Source: Nemopilema nomurai
Lineage: Eukaryota; Cnidaria; Scyphozoa; Rhizostomeae; Rhizostomatidae
Direction of reading: 5' to 3'
Length of the DNA stretch: 64,000 nt
Assembly (NCBI GenBank): GCA_003864495.1
Contig: ML133465.1
Location: forward strand, 1,301,163 to 1,365,162
Shown: in pieces, positions 1-11,920 of the stretch
Numbering within the stretch: the first letter of the stretch is position 1
Layout of the letters: every line of letters begins with the position of its first letter
The notes under the pieces: generated by a model
The model's input: the letters and a program-made list of their open reading frames with translations, nothing else
Told to the model about the DNA's origin: nothing
The model's database searches: none
Program-made: the position numbers and the translations under genes

Positions 1-1232
1 AGTGCGAAAGACCAATATTTTAGTGCATTATAGTTCTTGGTTACTATACACACAGCCAATTAGATAATACATTTGTAAAGCAGATGACCTAAAAAACAGC
101 AAGCTTGGGAACCTCTTTAACATTACTCTCAGCCTAAGTTTCAAACGAAAGGACTTCTCCACCTGAATCAAGGTTTCCTCCGCCTTGCCAACTGTTCATA
201 TACTAAACATCAACATTCTAACTTTAGGATGTTGAACCTTCGACCCAAGAACAATGGAAGAGGCTTTCACAGGCTCATGCTGTCTTTGCAAAACAGGTGA
301 TTTAGTGTTCGTGTGATAACCTCAGTTATCAAATGATAATTAGAACACTAATGATGCCTTCAAACGTGGGTAGCGCACGTTCTGTTACCATTTTCATCCG
401 GATCAGGGGGTGATGAAATTTAGAGGGTGAAATAAGCATTTATCCAGCTATCACTCTGTAAAGCATAAACGTTGTCCAAAGTTCTGTATAGGATAAATTA
501 TCTAGCATAATAAACATAATTCTCTTTCCAACGATGTTTATGACAAATCGTCTTCACTCAGGCATACCAAACAACTAACATCTATTGAAATGAAGTATGA
601 GTACAGCAGATGTCACGTGTCACAGTTCAGTTCAGTACACCGTATTCTGTCTAACAACTTAAACCCATGGGCTATCGAGACGCTCTTATCTTTCGAGGCC
701 TGAAGTCTGAAAATTGCCTGTGGTGCAAAGGAAGGTCCATTAATCATTTTCAGTGTCAAAGTGTTGCGCTAATTGTTGGCCTTGAAAACACTGGAATTAG
801 GATTATGAGCTTGTGCTGACCCCAAGGGCAGGGGCGATACTCCCCTGAGAAAACTGTGGAGGGCGGGAGGTAGTTGGTGTGAGGGGAGATCACAGGAAGT
901 GTACGGACACAATACCTAAAACTTTATTGTTTGAAAGAATTATTTCAAAAGTAAGGAATTAATGCATGTGACAGTAGAGAATTCCCGAGCAATTGATATC
1001 ATAAGTTACGTATAAAGCATATGGGCGTAAGAAATAATTAACAACCAAAAGTCTTCTTAGAAAAGGAGGAGCCGACAAGAGTACTGGAGCAAAAGCCCCT
1101 CCCTAGAAACGCCACTGCATAAGGGACCCTTTACTCAGCTTGCAATTCGAGTTATTCATGTTTCGTCCCCCGTTTTGAAGCACAAAGAAAGTCAATCGCC
1201 CGTTAATTATAACCTGTTTTGGATCTCAAAGC
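1..1232. other. intergenic region upstream of the Kazal gene
   Basis: I see no reading frame of useful length or splice structure here. The only structured item is the short MITE-like element at 829-1117, listed separately. The right end becomes more GC-rich just before a possible first exon at 1233. Confidence 0.6.
829..1117. mobile_element. hAT-like non-autonomous element (MITE)
   Basis: A 289-bp segment begins CAGGGGCGATAC and ends AACGCCACTG, so both ends read CAG(G/T)GGCG inward, as in hAT-type termini. The 8 bp outside the left end (821-828, cccaaggg) and outside the right end (1118-1125, cataaggg) agree at 6 of 8 positions, as expected for an old 8-bp target-site duplication. There is no coding sequence inside. 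Family assignment is inference from termini and duplication length. Confidence 0.5.
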
Positions 1233-1371
1233 AATGAACTACGTCACTTCATCGCTGGATACCAGGCCTTCTCCCGCGGCGGAAGAATTCTGTACCGAAA
1301 GTTACAACGGGAAGCGGGTGCTGAATTATCTTTGCTGCACGGAAGAGGGAAGAAGTTTCTTTGCACAAAAG
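1233..1371 (+). other. possible first exon of the Kazal inhibitor gene
   Basis: An ATG at 1233 opens 46 codons plus one base, ending at a good donor (AAAAG then GTATGT at 1372). Joined to the acceptor at 2741/2742, the frame runs through 11 more codons into the signal-peptide Met at 2774 without a stop. Either this is a 5' UTR exon that is open by chance, or it adds a 57-residue N-terminal extension that would place the signal sequence inside the protein. I prefer the UTR reading because the Met at 2774 starts a clean signal peptide. Confidence 0.35.
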
Positions 1372-2773
1372 GTATGTTAGAGAGACAAAATTTTCATTGC
1401 CAAGTTAACAATTATTTTTTCTGTTTACAACTGTTCGGAGTTTTAAATCATTGTTGCAGATTACAACATATCACAAATGTTTGCCGTTTGTTTTTATTTC
1501 AGTAGCCTCTGGTGTAAACCCTTTGGTTTATAAGCATAGGCAATGGCGTATCAGAATGAGAGATATATCAAACTGAGTTTGATGTTTTGTGAAAGAACCT
1601 AAAAATTGTCAATTAAATATTCTGAGGCTAACTTTGAAAACTCGTCGAACTTTCATTTGTCCAGTTTGGACATAGCCGTCATGTAACAAAAGGGGTTCCA
1701 CCGCTTTGCTCAAGCAATTTTCATTAAAACCAGTTTGTTTGCTTAACGCGTTTTACCCTTAAAAGAGAGTAAACTTGTTTCTGTACAAACACTATTATTT
1801 TTTTTAAAGAAGTGAAATACTAATACTCGAATCTATTCTCCGATCCAGGAAAATTTTTAACTTCACATTTGGCAAAAATGGATCATAGAATTTGAATCTT
1901 CATGTTAAAATTAGTCTGTGCCCTAAATGTCTAAGTGTTTGGCCGTCAGGGTGTGAATAAACCCATTTTCAAATTGAGATTTTCCTATACATTTCAATGG
2001 AATTTGCTGCTACAGTGAAGAAATTTCACTGCAGCCGCAAATTGCGACCAGATCTAAAGAGAAATCTAACAACATGATTTTTTAGTATAAACTAATTTAA
2101 AGATGAAGATTTCAATTCTGAAAATTTATTTTTGCGAAAGATCTGTAGATATTGAGATACTGAAAGATCTATTGAATATTATAAAATTGAGATTTCCAAG
2201 GCTTGAAAATATGGTCTAATCTGTCGGAAATTTAGGTTTCAGCTTTTTTGACTTTTTTCATCCCACTATGGTTTCAACTTTATGTATATACAATGATTAT
2301 ATGATAGTGACAACAGTTTTTAGTTATTAATGACATTATGTTATAAAATTGCTGTATTCTTAATCATGTTATTGTGGTTCTGTAGCACTTGCAGTTGAAA
2401 TGTATGATGTTGAAAGTACAAAATACGCAGCAAAAGTTCACACTAAGAAGATATCTTTGAGGCCTAATTTGAGGCCAAACGATAGTACATTTCATTTCCA
2501 GTTTAAGCAAGTTGTGTGAACCACAATTGCATTTTAATTGCATCATTAATGTATGGCTGTTGCTTTGACAAGCATAATACAATGCCCTTAACTGAAATGC
2601 CCCTTTTTTTAAAAATTTAGATGCTAAACCACTAACACTGGATTCCCTATTCTTAATAGAGACCCAGGTTTAAAGCATATGAAACTTGTGTTTTGCATCT
2701 TGATTGTGTCAATATTCACTTCTTTGATGTTTTGATTTTAGGGTATTATCAGGACCACACCCATCCTGTCAAA

Positions 2774-5700
2774 ATGCAGTTGTTACTAGCATGCTTCATT
2801 TCCCTTACATCAATATCTGATGTTGCATTGGCACTGTTTTCAAGTGAGTGTAGCGTATTTCATCTAGGTCTCATAAAATATGAAGATTGCAAGGCTTTTA
2901 AATGTTTGTTTTTACTTGATTTGTCTACGCTATTTTTTTAAAAAGGGCTAGTGCTTTGTAGTATAGGCTCATGCAGAGTCTAGATCAAATTTGTCTCTAA
3001 TCAGTGGATTAGTATTTGCTGAATTTACAACTTAATTCTTTTAAAAGGTTCTTTGCTGCTTTCTTTGGCTCAAAAGACCAATAATGTGACATTAGAAATG
3101 ACATGTGCTTTAGAATGTACTTTTTGTCATATTTGATTTGGTGTTTTAATGATGTATGACTGTAGTGTGAATGTCTGCCTAATTTTACACTCTGTGGGTA
3201 TAATGTGGAATACAGCATGAGATGTGTGAATATAAGTGCTATTGCACACATCCAAATTGTCTTTTACAATTGTATTTGTGTTTTACAAGATGAATACCAA
3301 TTCTAAAGCATGAACTGGCTCATGATCATATTCACTTAAAGAAAAAGTAATTTCAGGCAAGAGAATTAAATAACTCCAAACTTCAATATACCCAGAAACA
3401 AGCAGTTCTCGTTGTATCTTCCAGCGCTATCTTCTTGCTCACATATTGTATAGCGTGCCAATGTGGATGGCTGATTCTTGTTTTCCTTTTGAAAATCATC
3501 TTTTATCTGTCCCTCACAGTTCAAAGTACAAAATGTATTGCCAATTGCCCATCAGTTGGGGAGTTTGTTTGTGGAAGTGATGGCAAGACATATTTGACAA
3601 CTTGTCATTTGCAGAAAGAGTCTTGTGAAAGAAAGCAGGATATAACAGTGGAACATCCTGGATCTTGTGGTAAAGTTGATTTCAGCATTAAATGTGTTTC
3701 AGTATTCAAACATTTGAAAGCTATAACTTTGCTATGAACATAGGATGTTATATCTTTAGGAGAAGGTGCTGTTGTTATTGGCTTTGCCAGCCACCACATT
3801 GGTTTCACCCATAATCTTGTTAGTGCCAGTTTTCATTTCTTTTTCTGAAAGAAGCCAAATTAGATTTGTGCAGGTATGCAGACAGGTTTGTCATGTAAAT
3901 ATGAGCATTGTTTTTTGTGGTTTTTAGCAGATATATTTGACAACTGTCTGTTTTTTTAAGGGATCAATGTATTATGATTGTAAGACAAGGCACAACCCCA
4001 GACAGTTATGCTTCACTACTCCACTTTGGAGAGTAAAAGAACCATATGTGACTGTGGGGGCAAAGTACACTAGAAAAAAACTAATCACATCAGCTGTGCC
4101 CCACCTCTAATGTCAATGCCAAGGTCTTTTTGCAAGTTATTGAATGATATTTTGGTACACAGATGATAACATATTGCCAAATTGGAAAGTGTACATGTGT
4201 TTTGCAGTGTTGTTGCAAAGTTTTTTGGTCCCAATTGCAATTCTTCAAAATTAAAAGAAAGCATGCAAAGGAACAGAAATTTTGCGCATGTTTTGATCCC
4301 AAAACTTAAACAGTAGTTGAAATCCACACGTTGTGTTCACAAATCTCCAGTCTTTGCTTGCATCCCAAGAGCCTCTCTCTTCCAGGTTTCAGCTCATAAA
4401 CTGCCACTGCTTGCTATGTTGTGTCAGTAAAGATAGGCATGTTATCAACCTGGATGTTTTGTTTACAGTGTCTTTATTTTTTCATTGTGATATAGATTGT
4501 CCTCAAAGCTGCATGAAGAATTATAAGCCAGTTTGTGCCAAAGATATGTCAACAAAAAAGGAAAAGACCTACCCAAACATCTGTCAGTTTAAGAAGACTG
4601 CTTGCCAGATGAAAAAATTGAACAAAAAGCTTGTTTTCAATAAACGTGGACCTTGCAGTGAGTTGCACATTTTTTTTCTTTTGTTTACACAGCTGCTTCT
4701 ACCAGTTGGATGGATATGTTCTTTTCACCCTGCCATATTTACTCAATAACTGGTGGTTAAGTCAGCAGAGTCATCTACCAGGGCAGAATGCCTTTGAAAA
4801 TGTTTCTTATAAATTGAGACTGTGCTTTTTATGCACTATGTTATATTTTATGGCTACAATGTTTTTAGTACTGTGAGCCTGTTGTTTAGAATTACCCAAA
4901 AAGACAGATATATCAAATTTTCCAATAATCTCTACTTATCAAAAAGAAAACTGTATATAAACAAGTCTCTATAACAAGGCAATGGACCTTTTTCCTACTA
5001 ATGTTTGTTACTCTTTTTTTCACAGTTAATGTGACAATGAATAAGTATTATCTGAAATTATTTATATTCAAAGTTCCAAAAGCAGTTGTCTTCCTTTTAT
5101 TTCTACCTTAAAGGATGAAAACATTTAATGGTATCCTACTGACCTAGTGATGTTTTGTTACTTTGAGTTCTTGTACTAGGGATAACTTAAGTTGAGTAAA
5201 GATGTTTTATGACTTTATATGGAAAATTTTAATTGTCATTTATTTCTCTTAATTGTAGTAAAAATGAATCACCTGATATATCTTTGTTTTTCAGAGAAAA
5301 TGAGCAAATGTCCAGCTGGATGCCAAGACATATTTGCCCCTGTTTGCGGTGCAGACAATAAGACATATAGTAGTGTGTGTTCGTTAAAACTTGCCTCTTG
5401 CAACAAGAATAAGAAGATACCACTTATAAAAATTGGAAGATGCAGTGAGTATTGTTTGTATTTGAGTTCATCAAAGTTTATTTTGGATAATTCTCTTGAT
5501 CTCTTGGATAACTTTGTCTCTCTTAAAATATGCTCATGGGTCTATTCGTGCATTAGAAATAATTTCTACACATCTTTTTAAATTTAAAGGCATCTCTTTT
5601 CAATTAAAGCCTGGTTGTTGGTTTTGGCTGGTAATATTTGCATAATCCAGTGCGTGATTTTTAGAGATTTTTACCCTTTTTTTATTCTGAAAATCATAAA

Positions 5701-6884
5701 GTTTTCCCAGACTTTTAGTCTTTGAAAAGTAGCATGTTCTCTCTTTTTGACTCCATAACAAAAATTAGTCTTTTGCATTGATTCCAGAGCCTGGCGCGTG
5801 TCCAGAAAGCTGCCCGCTTGTATACCAACCCATTTGTGGCAATGATGGGCTTTTGTACCCAAGTGAATGTGAACTGAAATTAACAGCATGCAGAAAGAAT
5901 TCAATCATCAAGCGGGTCAAAGGGAAGAAAGCCAAAAGGTTATGTGGTAAGACATGATGCAGAAGTTTATCTAACTTCTTTGTACTATGCAAAAATATTT
6001 TATATATAGAAGATATAGAAAGTTTTGGCAACTATGCTTAGTGTCTTTATATCAGAGCCTGTAACACAGGGCTTTCATGCCAAGATATTGACATTCACAT
6101 TTAAAAAGCTAGCATGTTAATCGCTGGCAAATAGTTGGCAAAAAGCCACGAACCACTGTTTAAATCACATTTGCAGTTGTATTTCGCAAGAGGAGAAGAA
6201 CCACAATTAAAGCATATTTGAAAATCACTTAATTAATCATTAAGTCTTGACAACTTCAGAATATTGGTATTAGATGGTAATTCTTATTTATTTGTTGGTA
6301 TCACTGCTTGATTTTGTAATTTAAGTTTTGCTAGATTCTTGTTTCTTCTGATGTTTAAACTTGCTTTATGCAGGCAAGAGGTGTGTTGCCTATTGTCCAG
6401 AAGATGAGTCACCAGTTTGTGGGACTGACGGAATAACTTATGGAAATGAGTGCAAGTTATTCAAGAAGCATTGTGGAAGTGGGAGGAAAGTCAGAGTGGT
6501 TAAAAGGACAAAGTGTGGTGAGTTCTAATTCATTTCTCGCTTCATATAAACTAAAATATATCTGCATGCAAACAATATCAATTGCAGGAGAAAGAATATT
6601 CTCAAACACCAAACTTTAGGCCACCAAGGAAGTCACTTACAATCAAGGCTGCCTACCTGATTCATGCCTACCCCATCTATGGGTTGCCCAACAGAGAACT
6701 TAATTAAATTCCCCTAACTTCTACAAGCTTCTCTAAAGTCATTTTTTCACTTTGTGGGCCATAGAAGTACTAAATATATCCATGTGATTGTTTGTAGTTT
6801 TGTCTTTATTAACAAATGCTGTTTTGATTTTAAAAAATACTTTCTTCCATAGATCATCTTCCAAACAAAATTCTCAAGAAGTAA
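2774..6884 (+). CDS. secreted five-domain Kazal-type serine protease inhibitor
   Basis: Predicted exons are 2774-2843, 3520-3669, 4496-4657, 5295-5444, 5788-5946, 6374-6517 and 6853-6884, all joined in phase 1, giving 288 residues. The first exon encodes a hydrophobic signal peptide (MQLLLACFISLTSIS...). The next five exons each encode one complete Kazal domain with six cysteines spaced C-x3-C-x7-C, including the core pattern VCGSDGKTY. The last exon adds a short basic tail, HLPNKILKK. Family knowledge: Kazal domains insert a reactive loop into serine proteases, with P1 two residues after the second cysteine. Here P1 reads S, K, D, L and E in order, so only domain 2 looks trypsin-directed. 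The product is probably extracellular, in secretions or venom-like or immune fluids, but the target proteases are unknown. The upstream acceptor at 2741 implies at least one more 5' exon. Confidence 0.88.
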
Positions 6885-7184
6885 ACATGACAGAATCAAT
6901 GATCTTTCAGCAGTTTCATTATTTATAAGGGTTTTAAATGTATGATTTTCAAAACAGGAATGAAATTACCTGTTTAGGAGTAGTACAGGTTAAAGGGTTC
7001 TATGATTTCAGTTGCTTTCAATTTTTGTGCACATTTAATTACTTTGTTTATAGACAGATAAAGTTTTTTTCTAAGATCAACCCAGAAGGGAGTAAGCTGA
7101 TTGCAAACCCTTTATAATAAGATAATCAAGAAGAAATCTAAAAAGTTCCAAGGCAGCAAAAGGAGCTTATTTTCTATGTTTAAA

Positions 7185-7190
7185 AATAAA
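7185..7190 (+). terminator. candidate poly(A) signal AATAAA, Kazal gene
   Basis: AATAAA lies about 300 bases after the Kazal stop codon on the same strand, a plausible 3' UTR length. Confidence 0.4.
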
Positions 7191-8291
7191 ATCTAATGGA
7201 AAAAACCACAGTTACAAGTTTTTGCTTATTCCTATACTTTTGTAGTTTTAAATAACTTTTTTTATTTATTTCTTACTTTGATTGAACAAATGCAAATGAT
7301 TAACAGCAAGGATCTATCTACTCAAAGGAAAATTTATTTGGAGGGTAGTCTTATTTGAAGGAGTAAGAAAAAGGATTTCAATAGAGCTTTTTCTTCAAAC
7401 AAGAAATTTTAAAATCGTTTGTTGTATTATTACGAAATTGTTTTATCAACATTAATATCAAAATTCTTTCACACATATTCATAACAAAGATTCATTTTTG
7501 AAATCTCTTAAACATCAGATTCTCTGTTAAGCATTTGCATCTGTTTTTCAACTAACCCACCATGTAGACTGTAGATTAGCCTTTTATTTATACTTCATGG
7601 TAAAAAGTGATTTGATTCTGTCATTTTGACTACAAGGTGAAGATATCGTAAGGTTTTTGTGAAAATATCACAAGATTTGCAATGAATGAGAATGCATTGC
7701 TCAACTGCTAGTGTTTATATGATGTTACTCTGCATATACAAACTGCTTGTGTATTAAAATTTCTTCCTTTTACCAAACTAAATGTTTGGAAAATAACTTT
7801 TAGATAAGTCACTGGGCCTTCACTTTCAAGTTTCAACTGACATTCTAACACTTATGGAAACAGAAGAAATTAGAAAGTTCTATCTGTTCTATAAGAACAG
7901 AGTTATGTAGAAATTAATTGTATTATTTGGGGTATTTTCAATCTCCAACAGAGTTATAATAACTTTGAAATGACAAATAAATGCTGTTTTACAAATTCTG
8001 GGTTCTTTTGAAGACTGTTTAATGGTAACTGGAATGGTGCCTGCATAACTTAGTAACTTCAGTTCGTTAGGAGAGAGAATATTTACACTAACTAGAATCC
8101 ATTGGCCATTCTGGAAATAACTCTTGAAAACACCCCATAAATAAAATGCCAACGGGCCAAAGAAGACCCTTGAAGAAACATGCCTCTTCAAATCTTGTTT
8201 TTAATGGCAGCTGCTTTGTCCATGTTTCCTTTTCTGCTTGACAATTACAGTGTTTTCAGTTTCATGATTTGATTCTCAGTAACACTTTCAC

Positions 8292-8297
8292 TTTATT
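8292..8297 (-). terminator. candidate poly(A) signal AATAAA, ABT1
   Basis: The minus strand reads AATAAA about 75 bases beyond the predicted ABT1 stop at 8370, which fits a short 3' UTR and supports the short last exon. Confidence 0.45.
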
Positions 8298-8369
8298 GCA
8301 TGTTTCACAGATTCACAGTTTAATAATGCACCAGTCCTTGGTGTGATTAGAATTTCACATTCAGGTACT

Positions 8370-11300
8370 TCAAAATACCTAAAAGAAAGATAGTGTATTA
8401 AAAAAATTTCCTAAATGCATTCAACAGAATATATTCAAATAATTACAAACAATTGAAGCCTTCATTTGCTTAAAATTGGTTAACAGTCTTGAAAATATAC
8501 AAATGTAGTTAGTTATACCAGCAGATTCAGAATGTTGTTTAGACTTTTCAAGAATGAAACAAAATAAGCAATAACAATAATGATGGCAACACTAAAGAAC
8601 TGTATGCAAAAACTAGTTTAAATGTGAAGTTTGAGATGCAGGGCTGGCTCAGTAGCTAGAGGAGCTGAAGACCCAAGGGTCCCTGGTTGAAGTCCCTGGC
8701 ATGCCCAACTCACCCAAAATGGGGAGAGTCACCAGCCTTCTGTTATTCCAAGAATGAGGAATCACAAGGTATGGTCAGATCGAGAGGAAGGACCAGGACA
8801 TTGCTCCGTAAGCATAAAGCTCCTCAGTGTCTTAAAATCTACATTCAGTTGCTAAGAAGAAATTAATGCTGAACTTTAAACATTCCTCTGCTCTTTGGTT
8901 ATTCATGCTAAGAATAAAGATGAACTGTCTGAAAATTAAACCAATGTTACCTTTAACCAACAACATCTATCAAATAAAAGCCTAAAAAAGCTAGAGTGAT
9001 ACACCCCCTTCCCTACTCAAGTACCCTGGATGCCTACCTTCAAAAGAAGGGATGAATGTATTTTCTTTTTAGCATCTCCTTTGCCTTGTTTAGTTTGATC
9101 ATCCACCTTCTTAACAACTTTTCTTTGCTTGAATTTCGTCATTGCAAGTTGGGTATTTTCCCTATCCTATAATGACAAAAGAAATATTATTAGAGAGACT
9201 AAATAGATGTAAAATAACTGTAAATAGATCAAAATTGTATAAAAGTTAAAGAGATTTTTGAGAATTTCTTGAGTGATTATAAAGAACAATTTGCATCAAT
9301 TCAAACTGCCTTGGTACAACTTATGGTTAAAGCAATATTATCTGTTACCACATCATTTTGTGTTGAATCATCCTGCTGTTTTCGCTTTTTTCTCTTCCTT
9401 TCTTCCATTGCAGATATTGCTTTGCTTCTTTCTAGATTATCCAAGTAAAAGCTTGCTTCTTTTTTAACTTGAGAAATTTCTGTTCTCATTCTCTGCTCTC
9501 GAGCTGCCTTTTCATATGCTTTTAAAACAAACAACCAAACAAAAAACAATTATAAGTGAGATATATACTTGAAAAAATTAAGGGAAACAGGAAATTACAG
9601 TAGCAAATGGAAGTGCATGAAAATTGCAGTAGTAATTATTCTAATACTTCTCATTTTTCTACCTGTATCTATTTTACTGAATAAAGAAAAACATAAATAT
9701 TGAATATTGAGCAGTGTTAAAAAAATTAACAACAATTACCAAGTTCTAATGGAAAGAGACCACATTCTACATTATTAATTTGATATATTGCTTATGTCTT
9801 GGGTGTTAAGGAGTGCTAAGGTCTAAAACCCAGTCTTCTCCAACTGGATTTTCAAAATGTGACTCATTTTTAGAGTACTTTACTGACTTCCAAGTTGATT
9901 TGATGTTAGCATAAAAATAAAAAACAAATTTGACATTAACATGAAATGAGAAAATATCCCATAAGTAACATTTGATTGAGCAAGTATTCAATAATTCCAT
10001 ACCTAGTTTTTCACTTATATGACCCCACTTAAATTTCTTTAAGTATTTGATGTTCCACATATCATCATGATAATAGCCCCTCTTCTTGCCACCTTGAAAA
10101 TGGCGAAGCAAATAAATTGAAAATGTTCAGAAAGATAGAGCAAAAGAGCATGGAGATATAATTTCAATGATTATGATATGTTAAATAATATATTATTTTA
10201 AGGACAAAGCTATTTCTTCTAGCTTATTAAAGGTTATGTAACCACAAAATATTCTACTAAAATACTTATTATGGTTACTATTCATACTTTTTATAAGCTA
10301 CAGGGCTTCCAGGCAAAAATTATGATTCCAGTAACCAAGAATCTAGTATTCAATAAAAGCTGTTGTCCAAAAAACAATTCCCTATTTCTTACACTGAATT
10401 CTAGATTTGCTGTTCAACTTATAAGCATTTATAAATGGACCATGTCAATTCATATTTTGGTTCCTTTTCATAAAAATGTATTCATGTATTCTAATGCATG
10501 TATTTTAAAAACTTGGCCAGAGTTTCACCAATTAACAAAGATGACCTTATGAGCCTGCACCAAATATATCATTAAATGGAAAATATATGTCTAAGAAAAA
10601 GATTCCTTACCTACAATTTGCCCGTTCAATGTCCTTGCAACAGCTTTTGCAATTTTCTTATCCTTAAACTCAACCCAACCTTCAGTAAACATCTTTTTAC
10701 CACTACCTCCAGTCTTTTTTCTCCTTTTTCTGATGAAGGGGTCTACAAATGTTCATTTTGATATTTAACAAAGATTCAAAAGAGAATGCATTTGAGTTAA
10801 AGTAATTCTAAGCTGACTTTTCACTAGAGAATAAAATATTGGAAAAAGATGAGAAGAATAGTCTGCTGTTGATTAAGCCATTGGTAGTGGTCAGACCAAC
10901 CAGCCTATCTTAACTGCAATCTTAACTCTTGATGCATTATTTCAATCTGATAAATAAATTACTCTTAGCTCTCTGCTCTAGCATACAACTAAAAAGGCTT
11001 GCTTGAAATGCATCATGCAGCAAGGATGGCTCAGTGGTTAGAGGCGCTGACTACGGGCTCAATGGTCTGTGATTCGAGACCCTTGGCATGACCAAACTTC
11101 CACCTAGAGTGAGGAGAGTCGCTAGCTCTCTGTAATTCCAGGCATAAAGAATCATGACTTGAGGTCAAATCAAGAGGAAGGGCATTGCTCCATTAAGTGT
11201 CCTAAAAAAATACATTTGGAAGCTAGGTATAAACAAATACAAATATGATGACAGTGTAAACACAAAAATATCCTTTCACACAAGCCTTGTGACTAGAGCA

Positions 11301-11920
11301 AAGTAACATGAAATGAAAGCAAATATAACTGAGCAGTGTTCTTCTCGTTTTACAAATGAAAAAGAGAAGCAAAGCATAGGCCAAGGTTCAGGCAGGCAAG
11401 GTTGAAGCAGTGCTATTCTTCCTCCAAACATGAGTAATGTATGGCGTCTAAATAACAAGCCTTGTGTTAATAAAACTTCATCAAAAGACAAACCATCTTA
11501 TCGATTTTCAGCTCAAGCTCTTGATTCAAAACTTTACAGGGAGATCTCACTGCTGTTGTCTCACAGGCAACCATTCTTTGGATTATTTTCGGACCATATA
11601 GGATCTTTTCAAGACATTTGGGAATATGTTCGTCAGAAAAATGTCTGTTAATCACTACAAGAAGTTGCAGCCTTAATTAAATAACTGCATTGCTATCGTT
11701 AAAAAGCTATCGTATGCCTGTACAAGTATACTGAAATGGTGGCAAAAGTGGCCTATTACTTACCCTCTTGCTGTAAAAACACCCTCCCTACATCACCGAA
11801 CTGGACCATATGACTTCTTAGCTTCCCTGGCTTCATAAATGGTGGGATTTTGCTTATATATATTATTCCTGGTGAGGCATTTTCCCTCTCCTCGTCTGCT
11901 TTTTCATCATAACTCGCCAT
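8370..11920 (-). CDS. ABT1: ABT1/Esf2, RNA-binding small-subunit ribosome assembly factor
   Basis: Minus-strand exons, in transcript order, are 11920-11764, 10742-10611, 10092-10003, 9518-9349, 9166-9038 and 8378-8370, giving 228 residues (human ABT1, from memory, about 270). The N-terminal RRM-like part reads [18 protein letters not shown] and then [10 protein letters not shown]. It continues through a basic insert to [17 protein letters not shown] and the family block [17 protein letters not shown]. The C-terminal half is a charged helix rich in K, R and E, followed by a basic tail. Family knowledge: yeast Esf2 and ABT1 bind pre-rRNA in the nucleolus, join the SSU processome and help 18S rRNA maturation. 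I chose the Met at 11920 because acidic [11 protein letters not shown] precedes the conserved fold; an in-frame Met exists at 12007. The exon-4 donor at 9348 (GTG then GTAACA) and the two-codon last exon are the least certain joins. Confidence 0.85.
8637..8850 (+). repeat. tRNA-derived SINE, copy 1
   Basis: The copy starts with a tRNA-like box A (GGCTGGCTCAGTAGCTAGAG) followed at tRNA spacing by a degenerate box B (GGTTGAAGTCCC). A shared body follows, including GGGGAGAGTC, then a GATCGAGAGGAAGG stretch and TTGCTCC. It aligns end to end with the copy at 11017. It lies in the last intron of ABT1, antisense to that gene. The family name is unknown to me. Confidence 0.7.
11017..11222 (+). repeat. 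tRNA-derived SINE, copy 2
   Basis: Box A reads GATGGCTCAGTGGTTAGAGG and box B GATTCGAGACCC, so this copy keeps a better Pol III promoter than the one at 8637. The body (GAGGAGAGTC, then AATCAAGAGGAAGGGCATTG) matches copy 1 with many substitutions. It lies in ABT1 intron 1, antisense. Short direct repeats (aaatgcat / aaatacat) may mark the insertion site. Confidence 0.72.

Larger units (their letters stand above)
6885..8369. other. convergent intergenic region and 3' UTRs
   Basis: This AT-rich stretch lies between the stop codons of the converging Kazal (+) and ABT1 (-) genes. It holds candidate poly(A) signals for both (7185-7190 on +, 8292-8297 on -). I see no further coding exon. A 100-codon minus frame at 7889-8191 resembles nothing I recognise and probably lies in UTR. 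Confidence 0.6.

Noticed and set aside
7889..8191. 100-codon minus-strand frame
   Set aside because: It lies in the likely ABT1 3' region, shows no recognisable family and has no matching splice structure.
11276..11655. Several 60-70 codon frames on both strands
   Set aside because: They lie inside ABT1 intron 1, overlap each other and resemble nothing known.
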